This document shows positions 1 through 5,144 of a stretch of 5,144 bases of DNA, one piece after another. Position numbers and translations under genes: made by a program. The stretch's first letter is position 1. The number at the start of each line of letters is the position of its first letter. The stretch comes from an uncultured Thermomicrobiales bacterium (GTDB lineage Bacteria; Chloroflexota; Chloroflexia; Thermomicrobiales; UBA6265): the NCBI GenBank assembly GCA_902806395.1, contig CADCWH010000029.1, forward strand, positions 1 through 5,144, written 5' to 3'. Under the pieces are notes generated by a model. The model made no database searches and was not told where the DNA came from. It saw only the letters and a program-made list of their open reading frames with translations.

Positions 1-2
1 AC

Positions 3-152
3 CTGGTGTCCCTGCGACAGGACCTGCGCGGCTTCCGCTCCCGGATCGAGTCCCGGCCGGCGCCGTCGACCACGCTTCGGGAGGACAGCGCGCCGCCCTC
101 TCCCGCTGCCGCCGCGATCCCTGCCATGGCGGCCCGGGCCGAGTCGGCGTAG
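3..152 (+). CDS. C-terminal end of an unidentified protein (cut by left edge)
   Basis: An open frame runs from the left edge to a TAG at 150-152 and gives 49 residues. It begins with an amphipathic, Arg-rich stretch (LRQDLRGFRSRIESR) that could end a helix or coiled coil. It then becomes a disordered tail rich in Ala, Pro and Ser. Only about 5 of 49 codons end in A or T, which matches real genes here better than the other two plus frames do. The gene is convergent with the minus-strand gene ending at 316, and a strong hairpin follows 47 nt after the stop. The fragment is too short and low in complexity to assign a family. The frame itself is an inference from codon bias, stop position and the hairpin. 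Confidence 0.5.
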   Translation: MVSLRQDLRGFRSRIESRPAPSTTLREDSAPPSPAAAAIPAMAARAESA

Positions 153-199
153 GCGAAGTCGAATCGACCAACACCGGCCGGATCGGTCCGCTGGCCAGA

Positions 200-234
200 G
201 GCTGGCCCGGGGCGAGGGTCGCCCCGGGCCAGCC
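200..234. terminator. Perfect 16-bp hairpin between convergent genes, probable bidirectional terminator
   Basis: The arm GGCTGGCCCGGGGCGA at 200-215 is exactly complementary to 219-234, with a 3-nt GGG loop. It lies between the plus-strand stop at 152 and the minus-strand stop at 316, so it could end transcripts from both sides. No T-run follows on either strand, so it is not a textbook intrinsic terminator. It may instead be a U-less terminator or an mRNA 3'-end stabiliser. Confidence 0.65.
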
Positions 235-289
235 ATGACGACGGCTCGTCATCTCCGGCGTCACTACCCTTGGGGGTCCACCGCGGACC
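235..289. repeat. Two further perfect inverted repeats following the main hairpin
   Basis: ATGACGA at 235-241 pairs with TCGTCAT at 246-252 around a 4-nt loop, starting directly after the 16-bp hairpin ends. GGTCC at 275-279 pairs with GGACC at 285-289 around 5 nt. With 200-234 they give three hairpins in 90 bp of the convergent gap. On the minus strand they come in reverse order after the stop at 316. They may add to 3'-end formation, though the 5-bp stem alone could be chance in GC-rich DNA. Confidence 0.4.
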
Positions 290-315
290 GGCACGGCGAT
301 CCCGTCCCGCCAAGG

Positions 316-1011
316 CTACCGGCCCGTCGTGGGTCGCCGTCGGCTAACCATCCATCCTGTCCCGGCGGCCGTGGCCGCGAGGACCAGGGCTGCGACGCCG
401 GTGCCGCCAAGACCAGATGTCAACCCGCCGCCCTGGCCGACATTGCCCACCGGATCCCCGAGGGTGAGCGCGGCGGGCGACGCGGCCGGCTTCGGGAACT
501 GGAGCGGCTCGACCGGCAGCACGGACGAGAAGGTGTCCAGCCCGGAGGTGAAGGTCTCGTCGATCGGGGTCTCCTCGATGGTGCCGGTGATCCGGAACGA
601 GTAGTCACCGGCCGCCATCGGGAAGAAGATCGACTCGTAGTGGCCCGGATCCCCGAACGACGCGCTGAGTGCCAGTGGCATGCGCTGGTCGCCGTAGATC
701 ACCTCGGCCTCGATGAAGTCCTGCAGGCCCTCGACCGGAGCGAGTTCGGCAGCGGCGGGAGTGCCGCCGGCCGCCGGGGACGCCAGTGGTGTCCCGGTCG
801 CGCCGCCGATCCGCGAGACGCGGAGCGAGAGGCCATTCTGCTCGCCGGTGACGGCCGGTTCGTTGAGGAACCCGACGACGAGCCTGTACTGCCCGTTGGC
901 CACGTCGCGCCGCTCGTGGGCGCCGGTGAGGGTCATGGTGAGGGCCACGAGGCCAATCGCTATCGCCAATGCGCCCCCGCGCCCCATGATCCGTCGCGTG
1001 CGCTGTCCCAT
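316..1011 (-). CDS. Membrane-anchored extracytoplasmic protein with beta-rich (CopC/FixH-like?) domain, function unknown
   Basis: This encodes 231 residues. Residues 1-31 form an export signal: an Arg-rich start, a hydrophobic core at about 14-29, and a possible cleavage after A31 in TGA-HERRDV. Residues about 38-160 look like an extracytoplasmic beta-sandwich, with VGFLNEPAVTGEQNGLSLRV, then EVIYGDQRMPLALSASFG, GHYESIFFPMAAGDYSFRITG and DETFTSG. A low-complexity Ala/Gly/Thr/Pro insert (69-93) interrupts it. A Gly/Pro-rich linker leads to a membrane helix at about 204-222, closed by SRRR, which predicts a type I protein with most of its mass outside. Similar uncharacterised proteins occur in Chloroflexota; the fold resembles small copper-handling or FixH/YtkA-like sandwiches, but that is an impression and not a match. 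The ATG at 1009-1011 is favoured because GAGGAG lies 8-9 nt upstream. The upstream gap is long, so it probably has its own promoter. Confidence 0.85.
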   Translation of the reverse strand: MGQRTRRIMGRGGALAIAIGLVALTMTLTGAHERRDVANGQYRLVVGFLNEPAVTGEQNGLSLRVSRIGGATGTPLASPAAGGTPAAAELAPVEGLQDFIEAEVIYGDQRMPLALSASFGDPGHYESIFFPMAAGDYSFRITGTIEETPIDETFTSGLDTFSSVLPVEPLQFPKPAASPAALTLGDPVGNVGQGGGLTSGLGGTGVAALVLAATAAGTGWMVSRRRPTTGR

Positions 1012-1019
1012 GGTGTGAT

Positions 1020-1025
1020 CTCCTC
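1020..1025 (-). promoter_or_regulatory. Ribosome binding site of the membrane-anchored protein gene
   Basis: Read on the minus strand this is GAGGAG, followed by ATCACACC and then the ATG at 1011. Sequence match and spacing are good. They fix the start at 1011 in preference to the in-frame ATG eight codons later. The TGA of an upstream open frame (1024-1026) overlaps this site. Confidence 0.7.
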
Positions 1026-1400
1026 ACATTGCCGGGCGGGCATCCCGTCGAGCCTTGGCCGGGACGCGATTCCGGTATCCGTTGGCGTCAGGGTAGAGGC
1101 AAGAGCAAGCGCCGGGCCACTCCGGAGCGCCCCGGACAACGCACCTCTGGTCGAGCACGACGTGACCAGGGTCGACGTTGTCTTGGGGGAAGGACCAGAG
1201 GCGACCGGGCATAGACATCTGGAGGGTGCTCGGGAGGACTCGCGCCGCCACGCCTCCTTGCCCGAGAGATTCGCCGGTCGCCGACATCTGACCGGCGCAT
1301 GAGGTCGGTGTGAGGACATGGTCAGAGGCATCACCGGGCTGGATCGATCAGGGGGTGCCTCGACCGGATAACCGCAGCCCTTTCGGGCAGCGGCACCCGA
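1026..1400 (-). other. Intergenic region with several inverted repeats, possible structured 5' leader
   Basis: No convincing gene is seen here. On the minus strand, upstream of the 231-aa gene, I find these pairings. A 9-bp stem (1144-1152 with 1193-1201) encloses a smaller one (1160-1167 with 1170-1178, one bulged base). CTCGGG at 1229-1234 pairs with 1261-1266. An 8-bp stem forms from 1272-1279 and 1290-1297. A hairpin at 1372-1393 reads CCGC-T-GCCC-GAAA-GGGC-T-GCGG, two 4-bp GC stems around a T-T mismatch and capped by a GNRA-type loop. GGGCTG at 1336-1341 can pair with CAGCCC at 1375-1380 and would break that hairpin. No known riboswitch consensus is complete. Some pairings are expected by chance at this GC content. 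Confidence 0.3.
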
Positions 1401-1459
1401 CCATCGATTTCCTGACCCGATGACACGTGATCTCGACGGGCAAGCCCGGCCGTGAAATG

Positions 1460-1504
1460 GAGAGGCGAAACGGGCCGAGCATCGCCGGACGCGTTTCGCC
1501 TCTC
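1460..1504 (-). terminator. 13-bp hairpin downstream of the beta-propeller gene, probable terminator
   Basis: The arms 1460-1472 and 1492-1504 (GAGAGGCGAAACG and its exact complement) enclose a 19-nt loop. On the minus strand the structure begins 40 nt after the stop at 1545 and is followed by CATTTCACG, only a short T-run. Position and a perfect stem support a role in ending the propeller-gene transcript. The weak T-tract leaves open a stabilising or Rho-assisted role. Confidence 0.6.
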
Positions 1505-1544
1505 TCCTGTCGTGATCGTGGGCCTTACCCGGGCGACGCCATCG

Positions 1545-4500
1545 CTACCCGGTGGCCGGGGCGACGTGGACGGCGCCGATGTCTTTGCGGACACGGTCGT
1601 TGAAGGTGGGGAGGTCGTCGGCGACCAGGGCGTCGAAGCGGGCGATCTCGGCCTCGATCCGGGCGGTCAGGTCGGTGAAGACCTCCTGGGCCGCGTCGGT
1701 CGGCCGGTAATCGCCGAGGGCGACGGCCGGGGGGAGGCCGGCCAGTTTGTCGAAGAGGCGAGTGCCGGCGTTGAGGTTGTCGGCCCAACCGGGTCGCAGG
1801 TCGGGGACCTGGAGAGTCTTCTCGATCTCCAAAACCCGGTCCCGCAGTGCGGTCGCGGCCTCGGCGATGCCGCCCGCCCCGTCCTCACTCTCGGCAGGCT
1901 TCGTCCGCGTCGCCCAGCCGTCGAGTTGCGCCCGCAGGTCGCGCATCCGGTTGATCGTGCTGGCCGTCCGGTCGAGCTGGACGTGGATGCGGCGGAGCAG
2001 GTCGCCCTGCGCGGCCAGGTCCGCCACCGATGCGGTGCGGTTGGTGGGGGGGACGATGCGGACCGTCTCCGTCCACTCCTGTCCCCCGGAGGTGAGGGTC
2101 AGGGTGAACTCGCCCGGGGCGACGATCGGCCCGTCGATCGTCTTTTCGGAGGCTGGGTCGGTGCCGGCGATCTTGGTCACCGGTGCCCAGCGCATGTCCC
2201 AGACGAACCGGTTCCAGCCCGCCGTGGCCGGCAGGCGGCGCTCCTTGGCCTTGTCCGGGTCGTCGGCCAGGCGGCTCGTGAAGGTCCGGACCTCGGTCCC
2301 GGCGGCGTCGGTGATCCGCAGGCGGATCGGCTCCTCCGGCACCTCCGTCAGGCGGTAGGTGAGGATCACCCCATTAGGCGGGTTCTCGCCCGCGTCGAGG
2401 TAGGTCCGGACGACCTCGCCCTCGGCGGTGGTGACCGGCAGGTAGCCACCACCCCGGCTGCTGAGGTAGTTCGTGCTGGCGGCGACGTCGGTGTTCCAGC
2501 CGATGCCGGGCAGGAACCGCTTCGTCTCTCGCGGGGCCACCAGGGCCACCTCGCCGTCCGGCAGGCCGGCGGCGACCGCCCGAAGGGGCCCGAGGTCGTC
2601 GAGGATCCAGATCGAGCGCCCGTGCGTCCCGGCGATCAGGTCGGTGCCGCGGACGATCAGGTCGTGGACCGGGCAGACGGGCAAGTTGGCCTGGAACGGT
2701 TCCCAGTTGGCACCGTCGTCGAACGAGACGTAGAGCCCCGTCTCGGTGCCGCAGTAGAGCAGGCCGGGCTGCTCCGGGTCGGCCCGGATCACGCGGGTGA
2801 AGTCGTCCTCCCGGATGCCACGATCGATCCGCGACCAGGTCGCGCCGTAATCCCGGGTGACGTAGAGGTAGGGCGCGTAGTCGTCCAGTTTGTAACGGGT
2901 GCCGGCGAGGTAGACGGTGGCCGGGTCGGTCGGGGAGGGCTCGATGCCGACGACCATGGTCCAGTCGGGGAAGGCAGGCGGGGTGACGTTGTCCCAGGTC
3001 GCGCCGCCGTCCCGGCTGAGGTGGACCAGGCCGTCGTCGGACCCGGCCCAGAAGACGCCGGCCTCGTGGGGCGACTCGATGAGGGAGAAGACGGTGGCGT
3101 AGGTCTCGGCGCCGATGGCGTCCTTGTTGACCGGTCCCCCCGTCGGCTTCAGGGTCTCGGGGTCGGCCCGGGTCAGGTCGGGGCTGATGGGGACCCAGCT
3201 CTGGCCCTCGTCGGTGCTCTTGAGGACCCTTTCGCCGCCGACGTAGAGGGTGTTGGAGTCGTGGGGGGAGACCACGATCGGGTAGGTCCAGGCGAAGCGC
3301 TGGCGGTACTCGCTCGCGCCGACGCCGCTCATCGACTCCGGCCAGGTGGTGATCAGGCGGATCTGGTCGGTCTTCCAATCATAACGTTGCAGCGCGTTGC
3401 CTCCCCCGGGGGAGGAGCCGATGGCGCCGACGTAGACGATGTCGTCGTCGTCCGGCTTGACGACGATATAGCCGCTCTCGCCTGAGCCGGTGATCTGGCT
3501 GTCGGCCCAGCGGATCGCGGCGTGGGTGACCCGGCTGGGGGTGGCGATGCTGGTGTTGTCCTGCTGGGTGCCGTAGACCCAGTAGGGCTCCCGGCGGTCG
3601 GTGGCGATGTGGTAGAGCTGGGCGGTCGGCTGGTTGTAGATGGTCGAGAAGGTGATCCCGCCGTTGTGGGAGACGTTGGCGCCGCCGTCGTTGGCCTGGA
3701 TCATCCGGTCCGGGTTGGCCGGGTCGATCCAGAGGTCGTGATTGTCGCCGTGGGGCGTGCCAATCTCGACGAAGGTCTTGCCGCCGTCGGTGCTCTTCCA
3801 GAAATCGAGGTTATTGACCCAGACGGTCTCGGGGTCCCCGGGGTCAGCGGTGACGTGGATGTAGTACCAGGCCCGGGAGACCAGGTTTTGGTCGTCGCTG
3901 ACCTTGGCCCAGGTGTCGCCGTGGTCGTCGGAGCGGTAGAGGCCGCCCTCGGTGGTGTGCTCGATCAGGCACCAGACGCGGCCTGAACGGGCCGGGGAGG
4001 CCGAGACGCCCATCTTGCCGAGGGTGCCGGCGGGAAGGCCGGGGTGGCGGGAGATGTCCTGCCAGGTCTCGCCGCCGTCGAGGCTGCGCCACAGGCTGCT
4101 GTCCGGGCCGCCGCTGTTGATCTCCCAGAAGCCGCGGTTGGCCTGCCAGATCGTCGCGTAGAGGATGCGCGGGTTGCGCTCGTCGAGGCTGAGGTCGACT
4201 GCCCCGGCGCCGTCGCTGACGTAGAGCGTCTTGCGCCAGGTCTGGCCGCCGTCGGTGCTCTTGTAGACGCCGCGCTCCTCGTTCTTGCCGAAGGCGTGAC
4301 CCAGGGCGGCGACCCAGACGGTGTCCGGGTCGTGGGGGTGGACGCGCACCTTGCCGATGTGGCGCGTCTCGGCCAGTCCGAGGTGTGTCCAGGAGCGGCC
4401 GGCGTCGGTGCTCTTGTAGACGCCGTCACCGTGGGAGACATCGATCCGGATGGTGGTCTCGCCCATTCCGGCGTAGATCACGTTGGAGTCAGAGGGGGCC

Positions 4501-4721
4501 ACGGCTAGGGCGCCAACCGATGACGTGGCGAAGTAGCCGTCGGAGACGCACCGCCAGTAGGTGCCGGCGTCGGTCGTCTTCCAGACCCCGCCGGCGACGG
4601 CGCCGAAGTAGAAGGTCGCCGGGTCCTCATAGCTTCCGGCCACGGCCACCACCCGCCCACCGCGGAACGGGCCGATGCAGCGCCACCGCGCGAGGCCATC
4701 CAATCGTTGGTTGTCGAACAC
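1545..4721 (-). CDS. BNR/Asp-box beta-propeller protein (sortilin/VPS10-like, often annotated as glycosyl hydrolase)
   Basis: From the GTG at 4721 the protein has 1058 residues. The N-terminus carries IGPFRGGRVVAVAG (about 16-29), typical of this family. Ten good Asp-boxes (S/T-x-D-x-G-x-x-W/F) begin near residues 49, 104, 155, 213, 264, 310, 502, 569, 622 and 666, for example STDGGQTW, SLDGGETW and SFDDGANW. A degenerate one, SHNGGITF, lies at 351. They mark blades of what are probably two propellers. GTHGRSIWILDD (698-709) closes the propeller part. Then come a beta-sandwich (about 718-890, with WNRFVWDMRW) and a helical C-terminal domain (about 893-1043). The full architecture matches large family members. 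Family members are often called glycosyl hydrolases, but I see no sialidase-type FRIP motif, so activity is unproven; binding or scaffolding is as likely. No signal peptide or membrane segment is visible from either start. An ATG at 4802 would add 27 residues but has no ribosome site. Confidence 0.93.
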   Translation of the reverse strand: MFDNQRLDGLARWRCIGPFRGGRVVAVAGSYEDPATFYFGAVAGGVWKTTDAGTYWRCVSDGYFATSSVGALAVAPSDSNVIYAGMGETTIRIDVSHGDGVYKSTDAGRSWTHLGLAETRHIGKVRVHPHDPDTVWVAALGHAFGKNEERGVYKSTDGGQTWRKTLYVSDGAGAVDLSLDERNPRILYATIWQANRGFWEINSGGPDSSLWRSLDGGETWQDISRHPGLPAGTLGKMGVSASPARSGRVWCLIEHTTEGGLYRSDDHGDTWAKVSDDQNLVSRAWYYIHVTADPGDPETVWVNNLDFWKSTDGGKTFVEIGTPHGDNHDLWIDPANPDRMIQANDGGANVSHNGGITFSTIYNQPTAQLYHIATDRREPYWVYGTQQDNTSIATPSRVTHAAIRWADSQITGSGESGYIVVKPDDDDIVYVGAIGSSPGGGNALQRYDWKTDQIRLITTWPESMSGVGASEYRQRFAWTYPIVVSPHDSNTLYVGGERVLKSTDEGQSWVPISPDLTRADPETLKPTGGPVNKDAIGAETYATVFSLIESPHEAGVFWAGSDDGLVHLSRDGGATWDNVTPPAFPDWTMVVGIEPSPTDPATVYLAGTRYKLDDYAPYLYVTRDYGATWSRIDRGIREDDFTRVIRADPEQPGLLYCGTETGLYVSFDDGANWEPFQANLPVCPVHDLIVRGTDLIAGTHGRSIWILDDLGPLRAVAAGLPDGEVALVAPRETKRFLPGIGWNTDVAASTNYLSSRGGGYLPVTTAEGEVVRTYLDAGENPPNGVILTYRLTEVPEEPIRLRITDAAGTEVRTFTSRLADDPDKAKERRLPATAGWNRFVWDMRWAPVTKIAGTDPASEKTIDGPIVAPGEFTLTLTSGGQEWTETVRIVPPTNRTASVADLAAQGDLLRRIHVQLDRTASTINRMRDLRAQLDGWATRTKPAESEDGAGGIAEAATALRDRVLEIEKTLQVPDLRPGWADNLNAGTRLFDKLAGLPPAVALGDYRPTDAAQEVFTDLTARIEAEIARFDALVADDLPTFNDRVRKDIGAVHVAPATG

Positions 4722-4726
4722 GATCG

Positions 4727-4734
4727 CTCCTTTT
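4727..4734 (-). promoter_or_regulatory. Ribosome binding site that sets the GTG start of the propeller gene
   Basis: On the minus strand AAAAGGAG is followed by CGATC and then GTG at 4721, a strong Shine-Dalgarno at 5-nt spacing. The ATG at 4802, 27 codons upstream in the same frame, has no purine-rich site before it. Its extra residues also do not resemble the family, whose conserved part begins about 16 residues after the GTG. Confidence 0.8.
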
Positions 4735-4755
4735 AGCCGACGAGTAACCGACGAG
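4734..4755 (-). repeat. Tandem 11-bp direct repeat just upstream of the propeller gene, possible operator
   Basis: On the minus strand CTCGTCGGTTA is followed at once by CTCGTCGGCTA, which match at 10 of 11 positions. The copies are spaced one helical turn apart. The second abuts the ribosome site of the GTG start. Direct repeats with an 11-bp period are a known binding pattern of OmpR/PhoB-type response regulators, so an operator is a reasonable guess. Two copies alone could also be chance. Confidence 0.35.
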
Positions 4756-4880
4756 ATGCGTCTTGACTGACGGGGTACGGGCGTTCCCTCGTCACCGCTC
4801 ATCGCGCCATGACGATGGGGACACGCGGTCGGGGCACCGCTCCACGCATCCCGTCATCGAACGCGCGTGACAGGACGGAT

Positions 4881-4916
4881 CGCCCATACCTGTGATGGGC
4901 GCGGCGAGCGGCGCCC
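4881..4916 (-). terminator. Two overlapping hairpins after the membrane protein gene, candidate terminator
   Basis: CGCCCAT at 4881-4887 pairs with ATGGGCG at 4895-4901 around 7 nt. GGGCGC at 4897-4902 can instead pair with GCGCCC at 4911-4916 around 8 nt. They share bases, so only one forms at a time. On the minus strand they begin about 38 nt after the stop at 4955. No T-run follows, so intrinsic termination is uncertain. Confidence 0.4.
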
Positions 4917-4954
4917 CGACGAGATCGCCTCTAATGACCCGATCCCCGCTGCCG

Positions 4955-5144
4955 TTACCGCCCCGAAACGGTCGAGCGGCGGGAGATGGCGGTCATCACG
5001 GCGATCGTGACGGCGGCGGCGGCCAGGACGAAGAGGGCGTCGACCCAGATGAAGCCCCAACTGATCGCTAGCTCGCCGACGATGGCGCTGACCAAGAAGC
5101 CGATGATCAACGCCCCGACCACCAGGGCGATGAGCCGGCTTCGC
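4955..5144 (-). CDS. C-terminal end of a multi-pass membrane protein, possibly MFS-type transporter (cut by right edge)
   Basis: An open frame enters from the right edge (first whole codon at 5143) and ends at TAA, 4957-4955, giving 62 residues. Two hydrophobic helices are clear: about 4-27 (starting LIALVVGALIIGFLVSAIVG) and about 31-53 (FIWVDALFVLAAAAVTIAVM). They are separated by a short ELAISWG turn and followed by a basic tail, SRRSTVSGR. This fits the last two helices of a transporter with a cytoplasmic C-terminus, as in the major facilitator superfamily. No diagnostic motif is in view, so another integral membrane family is possible. Codons end almost always in G or C, supporting the frame. 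The gene is on the same strand as the propeller gene and 233 bp upstream of its GTG start. Confidence 0.7.
   Translation of the reverse strand, partial: RSRLIALVVGALIIGFLVSAIVGELAISWGFIWVDALFVLAAAAVTIAVMTAISRRSTVSGR

Noticed and set aside
1088..1125. Sigma-70-like promoter upstream of the 231-aa gene (minus strand TTGCCT with GATACC)
   Set aside because: The -35 matches 4 of 6 and the -10 only 3 of 6, with poor spacing, no better than chance in this sequence.
1240..1300. Glycine-riboswitch-like string (minus strand CGAATCTCTCGGGCAAGG)
   Set aside because: It resembles the 3' half of the glycine aptamer (AATCTCTCAGGCA), but the partner GGAGAG strand and the GCCGAAGGAGCAA core are not found upstream, and the downstream gene is not glycine-related.
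235..1302. 355-codon plus-strand open frame opposite the 231-aa gene
   Set aside because: The translation is Arg/Gly-rich without recognisable motifs, it starts next to a hairpin with no ribosome site, and the minus strand holds a protein with signal peptide, domain and anchor.
1336..1380. tRNA-like 6-bp end pairing (GGGCTG with CAGCCC)
   Set aside because: There is no T-arm GGTTCGA-type sequence, no anticodon arm and the wrong overall length.
1452..3485. 677-codon plus-strand open frame antisense to the propeller gene
   Set aside because: Its product is a Gly/Val/Asp/Arg-rich string without domain character. It lies opposite a clearly recognisable protein and is a by-product of high GC and few stops.
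4722..4802. 27-residue N-terminal extension of the propeller protein from the ATG at 4802
   Set aside because: There is no Shine-Dalgarno before the ATG, while the GTG at 4721 has AAAAGGAG at good spacing. The extension also contains the tandem 11-bp repeat and is unlike the family N-terminus.
4854..5060. 68-codon minus-strand open frame overlapping the membrane protein end
   Set aside because: It is out of frame with a clearly hydrophobic two-helix reading, and its own product is Arg-rich and featureless.

Overview
The window is high-GC bacterial DNA with strong G/C preference at third codon positions in the believable genes. The large protein belongs to a family common in Chloroflexota, Acidobacteriota and Bacteroidota. 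Base composition, the GTG start and the type of membrane-anchored protein at 316-1011 are most reminiscent of Thermomicrobia-like Chloroflexota. That assignment is an inference without a database search.

Layout from left to right: (a) 3-152, the last 49 codons of a plus-strand gene that enters from the left edge. (b) 153-315, the gap between two convergent genes, holding three perfect hairpins in a row, the first with a 16-bp stem. (c) 316-1011, minus strand, a 231-aa protein with an export signal, a beta-rich extracytoplasmic domain and a C-terminal membrane anchor. (d) 1012-1544, a 533-bp gap on the same strand; it has a terminator-like hairpin near the end of the next gene and several further inverted repeats, some mutually exclusive, that could form a structured leader. 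(e) 1545-4721, minus strand, a BNR/Asp-box (sortilin/VPS10-like) beta-propeller protein of about 1058 aa, starting at a GTG with a strong Shine-Dalgarno and not at the ATG further upstream. (f) 4722-4954, a 233-bp gap with two overlapping hairpins and a tandem 11-bp repeat just before the propeller gene. (g) 4955-5144, minus strand, the C-terminal 62 codons of a multi-pass membrane protein, possibly an MFS-type transporter.

The three minus-strand genes point the same way, but gaps of 233 and 533 bp with hairpins between them argue for separate transcripts and not one tight operon. Nothing in the window shows that the products work together. I see no CRISPR array, tRNA, rRNA, insertion sequence or defence cassette. 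The best candidates for something undescribed are the structured intergenic region 1012-1400, the tandem 11-bp repeat at 4734-4755, and the apparent lack of a secretion signal on a propeller protein whose relatives are often exported.
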